Positions 10,979 to 23,873 of a stretch of 64,000 bases of DNA are shown here, in pieces (the stretch's first letter is position 1; every line of letters begins with the position of its first letter). The notes beneath the pieces were generated by a model, which ran no database searches, had not been told where the DNA came from, and saw nothing but the letters and a program-made list of their open reading frames with translations. This DNA is from Zingiber officinale. Taxonomy: Eukaryota > Streptophyta > Magnoliopsida > Zingiberales > Zingiberaceae. Location of the stretch: contig NC_056001.1 of NCBI RefSeq assembly GCF_018446385.1, positions 109,594,436-109,658,435 on the forward strand. Direction: 5' to 3'. The translations under genes and the position numbers were made by a program.

Positions 10979-11816
10979 ATGATTCGAGGGACACCCTTTT
11001 CGTGGATCCTTGATCTCCCTATTAGTTCGTTTGTAAGAGCTCAGGTCCATAATATGTTTGATAGCTGGGATCATGAACACAAGTCCTCTTCCACGGGGAA
11101 AAAATTGAAATTTACAAAGGAAGATGTTGTACTGATTCTAAGCCTACTCGACAATGGAGAGATAGTTTGTCTCGATTTAAATGAGGCCTCCAGCCAACTG
11201 TACATGGAGTTTTTCCAAGAGTCTGATTGTTCTGCCAAATATTTGGAGAAACTTATAAGAAAGTTAAGATCAAATGACAAGCTGTACTGTCAGCTGTATA
11301 TCATGTATTTTTTTGTAACTGTCCTATTTTGTGGTAATAACAACGTTCTTAGAATACCTGTGCTATCCGTAATTGACTGTATAGATGATTTTGACAACAT
11401 TGCTAGGTTTAACTGGTGCAATGCGGTATACAGTTTCATGGCTCCTCAATTAGAAGTCATTGGCTTGGAGCTTACATTGAGACCAAAACCACTTGTTGCT
11501 GAGTCAATGCCCAAGGCCCCCTTGCTCAAGGAATTTCCAAATATTTTGGCTATAAGTTCGATTATATTTATGTATTTTGATATTGGGTATGAATATTTTT
11601 TATTTTTATAATCATATTGTAGGTATGGGTGTGTGAGCACATCAACATCATTGATCCAGACCATCCTGAACTATTTCCTAGAATACTATGGTGGAGTTGG
11701 CTTAACTATCATGTTGACACAGTCAAAAAGTTGATAGACTGTGTGACTGTAGATAAAATTATTGTAGATTTAATTTCGACAGAGCCAGAGTTAGATTTAT
11801 TGGGATGCATACTATA
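10979..11816 (+). pseudogene. Plant mobile domain / DUF1985-like gene fragment, broken
   Basis: Exon 1 (10979-11551) encodes about 191 residues (start MIRGTPFSWILDLPISSFVR; later KLKFTKEDVVLILSLLDNGE and RIPVLSVIDCIDDFDNIARF). Exon 2 starts at 11623 after a good acceptor (TTGTAG) and reads VWVCEHINIIDPDHPELFPR to a stop at 11814-11816. The pattern of a helical domain with an 'EDV..IL.L..NG' segment recalls the transposon-related plant mobile domain and DUF1985 families, which often travel with MULEs and Ulp1 proteases; I could not search to decide between them. At the expected donor after Ala191 the sequence is ATAAGT where GTAAGT would be normal, so splicing is probably lost. It ends where a copia LTR begins (about 11801), so the 3' part was likely displaced. 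The region 10541-10978 upstream looks like decayed 5' sequence. Confidence 0.5.
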
Positions 11817-13499
11817 AGCATTGCTTTTGTATGACCATATATTTTGAGATATTTTGAAATGAGAATCACTTTGGTCAAATGTCTGCATTTTATATTTATA
11901 TATATGTCAATGCAGTTGTCCATTTAATTTATATTGTAGACAACATGGTGTATGGTGCCACACAGAAGATTATGTTACCTGTTCCTTATAAATTATAAAT
12001 AGTAGCTCACAACCAAGATGGATAGGGACAAACCATTGGAACGGTCGTAGTGTAATTTGGTATTAGTTTGTCTTGACTATAAAATTACACTAATACACTA
12101 TGTGTGTATTGAGCAGGACCATTTGAGGTTGTTCGATTTGTACTGACTACATAAAAGAACAAAACCTCTATTATTATGAATGTGCACCCTCTTAATCCCT
12201 ATATAATAACAAGCACGTATACTTAGTATTTATTTCTTTAACTTATCAATGAGTGAGATTTATTCGTTAAATTAATAGACTCGATGAGTTGGGAAATAAT
12301 ACTATTTATATAATGTGTTGTTGATTATATAAAGAATCTGTGTCCTAATTATTTAGGTAGATGATATCCCCTTGAGGAGCTTATAAGGATTATCATGTAA
12401 ACCCTGCAGGTGGACTTAGTTCGGCATGATAATAAAGTTGAGTGGTACTACTCTTGGAATTATATGTTAATTAATTGAGTTGTCAGTAACTCATTTAATT
12501 AACGGACATACGATATCTTAAACACAGGGAGTTTAACACACTCATGATAAGAAGGAGCTCATATTGTAATATGGGATTGATGCGGTAGTTTAATAATAAC
12601 CTTTTAGTGGTATGAGTTATTATTGATGGACTTGGGTTGGATGATCGGGCCGAACACAGGAAGCTCAAGCCCATCAGGAGGCCTAAACTAATTCCTCCTC
12701 TAGATCCTTGTTGTAGCCTCTATATAAAGTCTCGCATCCACCCATCCAGTTTGGTTTAACTTAACTTGGTTTGATTTTCTCCATTATAGAAAGAGAGATT
12801 TTTTCTAAACAGAATTATGTTATTTTTCTTTCTTTGTAACCAACGGTAAGCCTATAAAAAGGAGTAGGTGGTGACCCTTAAAACTTAATTTTCTAATTCC
12901 ACAATTCTCTTCTCCCCTTGTGGCCGGCGCCACCTTATCCTCCACCTAGGGTCGGCGCCACCTCCACCAAGGGTCGCCCCCTTCTCTGCTTGCTTAGGGT
13001 CGACACCCCCTTCCTCTCCTAGCTAGGGCTGACACCCCTTCCTAGCAATCCATTGGTGGTCGGCGACTTGAAGAAGAGGAAGAAGAGGAAGAAGATTAGA
13101 AGGTGCCCTATCCTAGAGTCTCCTTTAGTAACTGGTGGTTTGGAAACCGAGAAGAGAAGGAGGGTGGTTTTGTCTTGGTAGATCGTCATCCACACGACGT
13201 CCAAGAAGAGGAGAGGAATACGGTAGAAGATCAAGAGGTCTTTAGCTACGAAGAAAGGTACAACTAGTTCTTTAATTTCGTTGTGTAATTAGTTTAAGTT
13301 TTCTTTGTATCAATTGTGAATACCAACATAAGAGGCTAGCGAGCTTGTACTTCGATCAAGGTGTGCTTTGATCAATCAAGAACTTGCTTGATTGATCAAA
13401 CACATGTCTGATCGAACATGCGAGTTGCTAGGAATAGTTCTATACTTGTACAATTTTTGTATAAGGAAATTTAAACATAACGGAATTTCAGCGCCTTCA
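11801..13499 (+). repeat. 5' LTR of the copia fossil (~1.7 kb)
   Basis: It begins TGGGATGCATACTATAAGC and ends ..CCTTCA two bases before the primer binding site. Its first ~700 bp match, in inverse orientation, the solo LTRs at 15964-29181 and 57541-59859 (shared blocks around the TATAAATTATAAATAGTAGC and TAATTAATTGAGTTGTCAGT motifs), so all three are one broad LTR family. Boundaries are good to a few bases on the right, less sure on the left. Confidence 0.8.
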
Positions 13500-13501
13500 A
13501 G

Positions 13502-13513
13502 TGGTATCAGAGC
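13502..13513 (+). other. Primer binding site (initiator Met tRNA type)
   Basis: TGGTATCAGAGC, complementary to the 3' end of plant initiator methionine tRNA, two bases after the LTR. Confidence 0.88.
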
Positions 13514-14603
13514 GAGTTTTCTGCCTCTGTGTGATTGGTTTTCGATTAAATTATGCACTGCTCATACATAAGTTTAGACCGGATAATAGTAAGATGTGCT
13601 AGATAGATTAACTCTGCGGTTGCAGGCATCCTAGATCCAACTATTATGACTTTGTGTGTTTGTATGTGATTTGAACCCTCGGCCATGTCGAGGTTGTTGT
13701 GTGTGCATGGTTGTAATAATTAAATACGGTCGGTTGCCATATTATTTTTTTTTACATTTTGTTCAATTTAGATTACATGTAAATTTCTTTGTGGAATATA
13801 GAATCGATAAATGTAAATTTTTATTTTTTTGTTGCAGCTTGTATTCTTGCTATGTGTGGTGTTATTTTGAGGACCAGAGGCACGACAAAGAAGGAAGCAA
13901 GATAGACACGATGGCTTGATCCATTGGCGGCATATTGGAGGGCAGCGATGGATGATGCCATAATAGTTGAAAATTTTATTTTCATATTTATTGCCTTTAT
14001 ATGCTGTTTTTATGTGCTGTGATGTGCGTGCATGTTAAAATTCCTCAATTTAAATAACTAAGTGGGAGAGAGATTATTTAAATAAATTCCACGGTCTTCA
14101 TTACTGGTTTGTAAGTGATGCATTCAAACTTACGCGTTGGCTTTAAGTGCCTTCCTCCATATCGGATGAGTTTGTTTGCGGATCACTAGATCAAACTTCC
14201 TTTATGGATGATTATAGGAAATTATTTAGGTATGTGTGATCTTCTCCATCTGAAGGGGAACAATCCTAATTAATGGACTAAGTATCAAGTAATGTTATAA
14301 ACTTAGGCGCATTTAATAGTATCCTCCCCATCGGAGTTACTGCTATTATTTGTGTGACCGAAGATGAATCAACTATTAATTTTATTTGTCATAAAGTTAG
14401 ATTGACAAGATAATAAAATTAATGGGTAAAACCTCCTCTTACAAATGTTTGAATTAGTATACGTCCACACTATCGTGATATACAAAATTCACGGTATTTT
14501 GAGGTGTTGATGAATTTAAATTATATTGTTTGAGGAATCAATATTATTTTAAATTCTAAAGTTTTGACCAAATATTTTATTTTGTGATTCTCAGGATTTC
14601 AAA
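13514..14603 (+). other. Copia untranslated leader
   Basis: About 1.1 kb between primer binding site and gag. No domain recognised; small frames only. Confidence 0.6.
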
Positions 14604-15963
14604 ATGGCTTTCAATTCTCTTGCTGCTATTTTAAAAGAAAGCAAACTTACTGGTCCAAATTATATTGATTGGGAACGAAACTTGGACATTGTCTTAACTG
14701 CTGAAGAATACAAGTTCGTACTTTTTGAGGTCTATCCTAGCGTGCCTGATAAGGATTCTAGTGAAGAGGAGATAGAGAGACATAGGAAATGGGTCGAGGC
14801 GGATGAGATGGTGCGGTGTTACATTTTGGCTTCTATGTCAAATATGTTGCAACATCAGCATCAGGCCATACCCACTGCCTATGACATGATGCTCAATCTC
14901 AAGGAACTCTTCGGACACCAGAATCGGGCTGCCAAGCAGGAGGCCATGAGAAACTTAATGACGACCACCATGACTGAAGGGACACCCATGAGGGATCATA
15001 TCCTCAAGATGATGGCTCATTTGAATGAGATGTAAGTCCTTGGAGCTGAAATCGATGGGGAAACTCAGGTCGATATCATTCTCCAAACGCTGCCGAAAAG
15101 TTTTGAGCAGTTCCGCCTGCACTACAACATGAACAAAAGAGTTTATTCGTTGACAGAACTTCTGCCAGAACTCCAAACGGCAGAAGGGCTATTTCGTCAA
15201 AGTTCTCAAGTTCATATTGCTGAAAACATTTCTGCATCTAAATCGAAAAGCGGAAAGAAGAAGAAGAAACAAGTTGGTTCGGCAAAGAAAGTGATTCGAC
15301 CTCAAGGGACTGGGCCACAGGCAGGTGTGAAAAAGCCAAAGGGCAAGTGCTTCACATGCAAGCAGTCTGGATATTGGAAGGTGGACTGTCCTCGTAGAAA
15401 GGAGAATAATAAAGGTATATCTTATTCATTAGTCGTTGAAACATGTTTAGCGGTGTTATCTACTAGTACATGGTGTATAGATACGGGAGCCACTGATCAT
15501 GTCTGCAATTCATTGCAAGGGTTCCAGGAAACCCGATGACTACATGAAGGGGAGATCATCATCTACATGGGCAATGCTATGAGAGTGGTGGTTGTTGCAA
15601 TGAGAGATGTTTATTTATCTTTTGATAGGAATAAAACTTTGATTTTGAAAAATTATCTTTACGTACCATGTTTTAGAAAGAACTTAATTTCAGTTTCTAA
15701 ATTATTCATGGATGGATATTCTATTTCTTTTGATGACAAAGTGGTTGTCAAGAAAAATAGGGTGGTTATTTGTTCTGGTGCGTTGGTTGACAATTTGTAT
15801 ACTCTTAATCCAATAACTCTCATGATACAACAAATGAAAATTAATAACACATCTTCTAATTCTAATAAGAGAAAGTAACCTTCAGAAATAAACCAAACAT
15901 ATCTTTGACATCTAAGGTTGAGTCATATTAACTTGAGTAGGATTCAAAGGTTAATAGCCGATG
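14604..15963 (+). pseudogene. Copia gag-protease region (fossil)
   Basis: Gag starts MAFNSLAAILKESKLTGPNY and shows the plant copia gag domain (MVRCYILASMSN, AKQEAMRNLM). A Lys-rich linker and a CCHC-type zinc-knuckle region (CFTCKQSG, about 15350) follow, then the retropepsin active-site motif CIDTGATDH (about 15475) and the GAG-pre-integrase start (LILKNYLYVPCFRKNLISVS). It is broken by a few interruptions and ends where the solo LTR is inserted. Confidence 0.85.
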
Positions 15964-17240
15964 TATTGGTTGATACTCGGAATATCGAACCGGTTCCCCT
16001 GTAAAAAAATTTTGTACAAGTCCTGAACCATTCCTAACAACCTATTGTGTTCTTTAGAAATTAAATTTGGAATCGCAAACGGAACTTAACATTATTGATT
16101 CCAAATTCAACTTATCTGTTCTTAATGGTTTAGACTTGGATCGCAAACGATGCTTAACATTATTGATCCAAATCCACCCATGTTACAAATTTAATTAAAT
16201 ATTAATTTTAGAGATCGGCTTCCAGGTTAAACATGGCGAGACACTAGGCCTTCTTGGGTATAGGAGCATCCACCACTTCCTAGACAAAGTCTTTCCACGA
16301 AATTTAATATTTAATTTCCTTATAGTAACCCTAGGTTTAACCAAAAAGTACAATCTAATCACAAGTTTGAAAAACAAAAGAAACACAAAATCAAAAAATA
16401 TAAATTTGATTACCTAGATTCATTAACCTCTTGTGTTTGATATTTCAAGATCTAAATAAAAGGATGAACTAGTTATGATGCGAAAACTAATAACTAGTTA
16501 TACCTTTTATAACTTATAGACCTCACGATCTTCTGTTGTATTCCTCTTCTTATCTTGGACGTCGTGTGGACGACGATCTATCGAGACGAGAATCCACCCA
16601 AGCCTCCTTCTTCTCCAAGCAAGTTTCGGCCAACAACAAACTCTTTGAGTTGAAGAACTTCGGCCACCAACTAAGCTCCAAGGGATGTAAAGAAACAAAG
16701 CCTCCTTTCTCTACTTCTTCTCCAAGCAAAATCCGGACACCAAGGGTCTCCTAGAGAGTTGATGCCGCCAGCCAAGGAAGAAGAAAAGGGGAAGAGGAAG
16801 AAGAGAGGAAGGGCCGACCACCACAAGAAAGAGAAGAGAGGAATACTAGATGTATTATTCTTGTGAGGTGAGGCACCTCTACCCTCTCTTTTATATTCCT
16901 TGGTCTTGGCAAATAAGGAAAGTTTTAATAAAAACTTCCTTATTTTCTTTGCCATAGAAAGGAAAATTTAACTAATTAAAAATCCTTTTCTCTATTAATG
17001 TGGCCGGCTATATCTAATCCTCCAAGGAAGGAAAGTTTTAAACACAAAATTAAAACTTCCTAATTTGTTTCCGGAAAATTTTTAAATAAAAATTTCTCTT
17101 TTAAAAATTCCCTTCATGGTTGGTCATAAAATAAAACTTTTATAAATTAAAATCTCTCTATTAAAACATGTGGATAATTTACAAAAAGGAAAGTTTTATC
17201 TAAAATCAAAATCTTCCTTTCAATCTACAAATAAGGAAAG

Positions 17241-18096
17241 TGATCCGGTAGTAAGGACGGGGGATCACTCGTTGGCGGGAGGTCAACGACACGTGGAGGT
17301 CAATGGTCAAGAGGGTCAATCCCAAGGTCGTGCCGAGCGACCAGAGGTCGTGCCGAGCAGAGAGGCGGGGTCGACCAAGCATCCGGCCGACCGGACATCT
17401 GTCCAAGGGTCTCCCGAACCGGACGAAAGACAGCCCGACCAGGGGTCGTGTTTCCGATGTTCAAGGTAAAAGGGTCTATGGGCCGGGCGGACAGGCCGCT
17501 CGGACGAGCCGCGGGACAATAAGGCACAATTCCATTCGAGCACATGAGCAAGGCTTCCCGGAGGACATGAGCGTCGAGCGGCTGGTCCGCTCGGTCCGGG
17601 AACAGGTAAGAGCGCTAGGAGACAAAAAGGACAACTGGTAACTTCGTCCTCGAGATGCCTGCCGGCGACAAACAGCATGGTCGGCGGCCGGAGCGGACAG
17701 AGTGTCGTACGGTGGAAGCTTCCACCGTCACATCCGGGATATGCTCGGACGATTGCGGAATGACGTCAGGCATGCTTTTCTGACACGACCTACTGAGGTA
17801 TGTTTGGGGAAGCGTGCACTCATCGAGAAGTGTGCCCGCGCCCCCCGAGTCCTATATAAGGACCCCCAGACTTCAACGAAGGTATGCAATCTTGATCACT
17901 GTAGCCACAGTAACATAGCCTTGCTCTTCTTCTTCTTCTTCTTCACTGCCTGACTTGAGAGTCGGAGGGTCGTCGCCAGGAAACCCCTCCCGGCTCGGCT
18001 TCTTTGCAGGATTGCCAGAGATCTACATCACCAGTCGAAGACAGCGGAGAGCGCCACGTCCCTAGTGTCCATCGCCTCAGCGCTCAGACAGGATCA
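17241..18096 (+). repeat. 5' LTR of the Tat gypsy element
   Basis: 856 bp, TGATCC..GGATCA. Contains a TATA box (TATATAAG at 17853-17860) and a CTT microsatellite near 17930. Confidence 0.93.
17853..17860 (+). promoter_or_regulatory. LTR TATA box
   Basis: TATATAAG in a CCTATATAAGGAC context; the same motif lies in the 3' LTR at about 27440. Likely start of the element transcript about 30 bp downstream. Confidence 0.65.
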
Positions 18097-18097
18097 A

Positions 18098-18116
18098 ATT
18101 GGCGCCTTATGTGGGA
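18098..18116 (+). other. Primer binding site region
   Basis: ATTGGCGCCTTATGTGGGA follows the LTR, the usual Tat/Ogre-type position for a TGGCGCC primer binding site. Confidence 0.65.
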
Positions 18117-18363
18117 ACGCACCTGAATCCGAGCAGAGACGATGGAAGAAGTTGGACGCCAACTCATGGTGACGCTCTCTCCCGAAGAACTAGATGCGCT
18201 CATCCAAGCGCGGGCGACCAAGATAGTTTAGCAACAGCAAAAGGCTCAAGCCGATCGATTAGCGCAACAGGCAACGTCGGCATCAGGCGGTCGGGCGACA
18301 CCAGACGACCGGCCGGAGCAGCTCTCAATATGGGGCCTTAACAAAGGTCCGACCGGCACGCAG

Positions 18364-19110
18364 GTGGAAGCTCCACCCGCCCCAATATCGTTCCATCGGG
18401 CTTTATTCCAAACGCCATCAGAAGTCGCTCAGGCCAACCTCGACCGAGGATCTTCGCCAGACGAAGCCCCCGCGCGGGACAATAGAAAAGGCAAGGCGCC
18501 ACGGACAGACTCGTCTCTCGAGCGGATCAATAGACAATTCTCCGAGGACATCCTGCGCGACCCACTACCAAGGCATTATGCGCCCCCGACAATCGGGGAA
18601 TACAATGGAACCACTAACCCAGACGACCATTTGGGTAAGTTCGACAACACCGCCACTTTACATCAATATACTGATGGGGCGAAGTGCCGAGTGTTACTCA
18701 CCACCCTTTCTAGGTCGGCGCAACGGTGGTTCCGGAGGTTGCCGGACGGATCGATAACGAGCTTCAAAGAGTTCCGCACGACCTTTCTCCACCACTTCGC
18801 GAGCAGCAGACGCTATCAGAAAACCAGCGTCAGTCTATTCGCCATCAAGCAAGGGGCGAGGGAGTCGCTCCGAGCTTACATCCAACGCTTCAACCAGGTG
18901 GTCATGGATATCCCGACGGTCACCTCGGAAACTATGATGAACGTGTTCACACAGGGGCTTGTGGACGGTGAGTTTTTCTATTTGCTCTTCAGAAAGCCAC
19001 CTCGCAGCTACGACCACATGTTGAACAAGGCCAACGAGTACATCAACGTGGAAGAAGCGCAGATGGCGAGGAAAAAGGAAGCACCAGGCGAGCCACCAGC
19101 TCAAGCCTAG
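18364..19110 (+). pseudogene. Tat gypsy gag region (fossil)
   Basis: An open stretch of 248 codons with the retrotransposon gag core: YNGTTNPDDHLGKFDNTATL, then WFRRLPDGSITSFKEFRTTF, then ESLRAYIQRFNQVV. The following 19111-19625 is Arg/Pro-rich linker sequence without a clear domain. Part of the broken polyprotein of this element. Confidence 0.85.
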
Positions 19111-19625
19111 CGGAAGCCGCCTTCCAACTATCAACCACCGAGAGGACCCCGCGCAGAAGTCGCCCGGCTCATCAGCAAGCAAGGACGCACGCCGTTCAAC
19201 AAGTAGCGGCCGATCGGCCTAAGCCAAAAGGGAAGGTATGGACTCCCATATTTTGTTCGCTCCATCAGTCAGCAACTCACAACACCCGCGACTGTCGGAG
19301 CCTCCCCCCAATCGCTCATCCTACACCGAGGAGCTATCGCCGTCAATTGCCTTCACCGAATCGACGACATCAACACCAAAGTCCTGCCCGGCGTACAGAA
19401 AGGAGATCCCCCGAGCGGCAACATAACCAGCAGCACAGGGCTATTCCTCGGGCATCGCATGAACGACCCCGACCATCCGATCGGGAGGAGGAGAACAGAG
19501 GCAATGCGTCGAGGGGTGAAATCAACATCATCACCGGAGGGCCGACCGGAGGCGACTCCAACAGGGTAAGGAAGGCGCACGCCAGGTAGCTGACGATCCA
19601 TGCAGTTGGCTGCAGCCAGGAGCAG

Positions 19626-20552
19626 GTGAACGGGCCCAAGATCAGCTTTGAGCCTAGGGACCTCGAAGGAATTGAAGTCCCGCATGATGACGCCCTCATC
19701 ATCCGAGTGGTAATAGCAAACTATACTATTCACCGCATCTTTATTGATACAAGTAGCTCGGTCAACATAATCTTCCGGAAGGCCTTCGATCAATTACAAA
19801 TCGACCGAGCCGAGTTGCTTCAGATGACAACCCCCTTCTACGGGTTCACCGGTAATGAAGTTTTGCCGGTCGGACAGGTCCGGCTAGCTATCTCGCTGGG
19901 GGAGGAGCCACTCAGAAGAACGCGGACCGCCAACTTCATCGTGGTCGACGCTCCCTCTTCGTACAATGTGATCCTGGGGCGACCGACTCTCAACGAGTTC
20001 CGAGCGGTCGTCTCCACCTTCTGCCAGAAGATTAAGTTCCCGGTGGAAGACCAAGTTGGGGAGGTCCAAGGAGATCAGCTTGCTGCTCGGCGATGCTATG
20101 TAGAGATGGTCCGAGCCGAGGCTAAATCCGCTCGGAAAGTGCCACGAGTCGAGGTAAACGCTATAACCGAAAATCCACCTTCTCTAGTTTATGAAGAAAA
20201 GGAGGAGGTACAGATCCACCCTGCCCGACCGGAGGCCACGACTTTCATAGCATCTGACTTGGAGGCAAGCCAGAAAGAGAAGCTGATCAGATGCCTCCAG
20301 AAAAATTGCGACGTTTTCGGTTGGTCGACCCACGAGCTGCCAGGAGTCTCGCTGAGCATAGCGCAGCACGAGCTTCATGTCCGACCCGATGCTCGGCCAG
20401 TAAAGCAAAGGAAGAGGGACTTCAGTGCTGAACAGAATATCATCATCCGAGCGGAGGTGGAAAAGCTCTTGGAGGCCGGCCATATAAGGGAGGTACAGTT
20501 CCCGAGCTGGCTCGCAAACGTGGTGCTGGTCTCCAAACCAGGCAACAAATAG
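19626..20552 (+). pseudogene. Tat gypsy protease and start of reverse transcriptase (fossil)
   Basis: The aspartic protease fold is visible (IHRIFIDTSSSVNIIFRKAF, then YNVILGRPTLNEFRAVVST). The connecting domain and the first reverse transcriptase residues follow (VEKLLEAGHIREVQFPSWLA). Confidence 0.82.
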
Positions 20553-21600
20553 AGAGTTTGCATTGACTTTCGGGATCTAAACAAGGCCTGCCCAAAGGAT
20601 TTCTACCCTCTGCCTCGGATCGATCAACTAGTAGACTCCACAACCGGGTGCGAGCTGATATGTATGTTGGATGCTTATCAGGGCTACCATCAAGTGTCGG
20701 TCGCACGAGAAGACCAAGAGAAGGTCAGTTTCGTTACTACGGACAACACCTACTACTATAATGTGATGTCGTTCGGACTCAAGAACGCGGGGGCTACCTA
20801 TCAACGACTGATGAACAAAGTATTACTGGAGCAGGTCGGGCGCAACCTGGAAGTCTACGTAGATGATATACTAATCAAGTCACTCCGAGCGGCCGATCTT
20901 TGTACCGACATAGAGGAAACCTTCCGAACACTTAGAAGGTATGGAGTCAAGCTGAACCCCCAAAAATGCCTGTTCGGAGCAAAAGGCGGGCGTTTCTTGG
21001 GCTATATTGTGACCGAGCGGGGCATAGAGGCGAATCCCAGCAAGGTGAAAGCATTACAAGATATGCCTCCTCCCAGAAATCTTCGAGAAGTACAGTGCCT
21101 CACCGGTCGGATAACGGCGCTATCACGATTCATCTCCCGAACGGCCGACCGAAGCCTCCCTTTCTTCAAGATTCTGCGTAAAGCTACCAAGTTTCAATGG
21201 GATGAGGAATGCGATCGGGCGTTCGAGGAGCTGAAGACTTATCTCAATTCGTTGCTCGTGCTGGCCAAACCGGCTGTAGGAGAGCCACTCCGTATTTACT
21301 TGTCTTCGAGCGAGCATGCTGTGGGCTCGGCATTAGTGAGGCCGAACAGTGAAGAGCAGCTCGTGTACTTCTTAAGCCACATTCTAAAGGATACTGAATC
21401 TCGCTACACTGGTCTCGAGAAATTAGCTTTTGCCTTGATCCTCGTAGCGCAGAGGTTACGCCCTTATTTCTTAGCGCATACAATCATCGTGATGACGAAC
21501 AGCCCGCTGGGAAGGGTGCTCCTGAATCCAGAAGCGTCCCGGCGGCTCATCAAGTAGACAACAGAGCTAAGTGAATTCGACATTCAGTATCAACCCCGCT
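20553..21600 (+). pseudogene. Tat gypsy reverse transcriptase and RNase H (fossil)
   Basis: Finger and palm motifs are visible (MLDAYQGYHQVSVAREDQEK, MSFGLKNAGATYQRLMNK) with the catalytic YVDDIL. The thumb (LGYIVTERGIEANPSKVKAL) and the gypsy RNase H (LRIYLSSSEHAVGSAL, RYTGLEKLAFALI) follow. Confidence 0.88.
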
Positions 21601-21649
21601 CGGCGATTAAGGCGTAGTCCTTGGCAGATTTTGTGACCGAGGTGCAAAA

Positions 21650-22139
21650 TCCTGAGCCCGAAACTATGTGGAAAATATTTGTGGACGGATCGTCCACTCG
21701 GCTCGGAAGCGGAATTGGTATCCTGTTACTTTCCCCTTAAGAAGAGCGGATGCACTTGTCTGTCCGGCTGGACTACCGAGCAACCAATAATGAAGCAGAG
21801 TATGAGGCCCTCATAGCCTGCCTGCAGGTCGCGTGGCACGTGGGAGCCAGCCGGGTGACGTTATTTTCAGACTCCCAGTTGGTTGCTCAGCAACTTTCAG
21901 GGTCCTTCGAGATAAACAACGCGAGGCTCAGGCTCTACGCGGAGGCCTTTGAAAAGCTCAAGACCAACTTCGTCGAAGTTGTCATACAGAAGATCCCCCG
22001 AGCCAAGAACCAGTCTGCGGACGAGCTAGCCAAGCTCGCTAGTTCAATATCGCCGGTCGTCATCCAGCAACCAATCGAGCAAGTGTCCCTGGTGGCGCAC
22101 ATCGACCGGATGGAAGGCCTCACATTCCCGAGCGATTAG
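21650..22139 (+). pseudogene. Second, archaeal-type RNase H domain (Tat hallmark, fossil)
   Basis: Begins near WKIFVDGSSTRLGSGIG and contains ATNNEAEYEALIACL, TLFSDSQLVAQQLSG and RAKNQSADELAKLA, the D-E-D pattern of ribonuclease H type I. A second RNase H behind the gypsy one is characteristic of Tat-lineage elements. Confidence 0.85.
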
Positions 22140-23365
22140 AGGACATCCATAACAGAATTTTTACGATCGGAGGCCACGCCGTCCGATCGGGAGGATGCCC
22201 AGCTATTAAGGAGGAGAGCCAGCCGGTTCACGTTCATCGGGGATCAACTTTATAAGAAGGCATTCTCCCGACCGTTGATAAAGTGCGTCAGCTCGGAGGA
22301 CGCAGAGTACATTCTCCAAGAGGTACACCAAGGATCTTGCGGAGGTCATCCGGGTGGCCGGTCTTTGGCGAGGAAGATCCTGCTGGCCGGATACTTCTGG
22401 CCAACCCTACAAGAAGACACTACTCGGACTGTCACTACCTGCCTTTCCTGTCAGAAGTTCCACAACTTCTCCCATAGGCCAACGGAGAAGATGAAGGTGT
22501 CTGCTGTGTCCTGCCCGTTCGACCAGTGGGGTATGGATATTGTGAGACCTTTCCCTATGGCGACCGGGCAACGAAAGTTTTTATTGGTGGTGGTCGACTA
22601 TTTCTCCAAGTGGGTCGAAGCTGAACCACTAGCCAAAATAACCGAGCAGATGGTCAAAAAGTTCATCTGACAGCATATAATCTGTCGGTTCGGCATCCCT
22701 CGTCGGCTCATTTCGGATAACGGGCGGCAATTCGTTGGTTAGGAGCTCGGAGAATGGTGCAAAGGATACGACATCGAACAACACTTCACTTCCATGGCGT
22801 ATCCTTAGAGCAACGGTCAAACCGAAGTAGCCAATCAGGAGATCCTACGAATACTTCGGGTTTGGCTCGATCACATGGGAGGAAGCTGGGTGGACGAGCT
22901 GCCGGACGTACTATGGGCCATCCGCACAACCCCAAAGGAGGGAACGGGGGTAACACCGTTCCACTTGGTGTACGGAGGTGAGGCGGTCGTCCCAGTCGAG
23001 GTCGGAGTGGAGTCCGATCGGATCCTAAGCTACGATGGGGACAATGCCGAACGGAGGCAGCTGGAGTTGGACCTGGTGGACGAAGCAAGAGCCAAAGCAG
23101 CCGTCCAGTTGATGGCGTACAGGCAGAGAATGAAGCAGAATTACAACAAGCGTGTAATCCCCAGAGCATTCCAGGTCGGTGATCTTGTGTGGAAGAAGGT
23201 GAAGTCGGTCGGCGATGTGAGCAAGATGGCAGCTCCCTGGGCGGGGCCCTTCAGAGTCGTTGAGAAGCTCTGATCGGGTGCATACTACCTGGAGGATGGG
23301 GACGGACGACAGCTAGATCGACCATGGAGCACAAACCACCTCCAGCCGTACCGTGCTGGATAAAA
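22140..23365 (+). pseudogene. Tat gypsy integrase region (fossil)
   Basis: The zinc-binding part (HQGSCGGHPGG.., TCLSCQKF) leads to the catalytic core (WGMDIVRPFPMATGQRKFLL, then LISDNGRQF). The C-terminal part (RVIPRAFQVGDLVWKKV, WAGPFRVVEKL) ends about 23360. Interrupted more than once. Confidence 0.86.
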
Positions 23366-23873
23366 CGTGCACCAGTGTAATTCATTATATGTATGTTCCG
23401 TTCGTCTGTATCCTTTGGCTGTAGGATTGAAGATAAGAAAATTTGCGAAGAATCTAAGCATTATTCGTCGAACGACAAACTACCTGAAGACCGTTGAGCG
23501 GCGACGTTAAACTCTAGAGTCGGACCGGCGACTATAAACCCCCCGGCTTAAAGACCGTCGAGCGGCGACGTTAAACTCCAAAGTCGGACCGGCGCAGTTG
23601 AGAAAAACACTTCAAATAAAAAACTAACCGAAGTTCCATACGGAATGAAGGTCGTTTGACCGAGCGAGGAAGTTAAGAAAAAACATGCGGAAAAAGGTCA
23701 AGCGACCGGTCGGCACAGTTATAAGGAGCATTCAAACGAAAGGCTAGCAGAGCAAAAGTTGGCATTCCAAAGTTACATTTAAAAGTTCGCCGACCGGGGG
23801 CAAAGTTACAGATGCAACTCATTAGAATTAAGGTTTAGCCGATCGAGAGAATTACAAAAATGCCAAAGACACT
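23366..23873. other. Gypsy spacer with a short duplicated block
   Basis: No ORF. A ~67 bp unit is repeated twice: GAGCGGCGACGTTAAACTC near 23496 and near 23563, each followed by AGTCGGACCGGCG. Confidence 0.7.

Noticed and set aside
17303-17678. Overlapping frames in the gypsy LTRs
   Set aside because: GC-rich LTR sequence gives long chance frames on both strands; no domain, and both LTRs show them.
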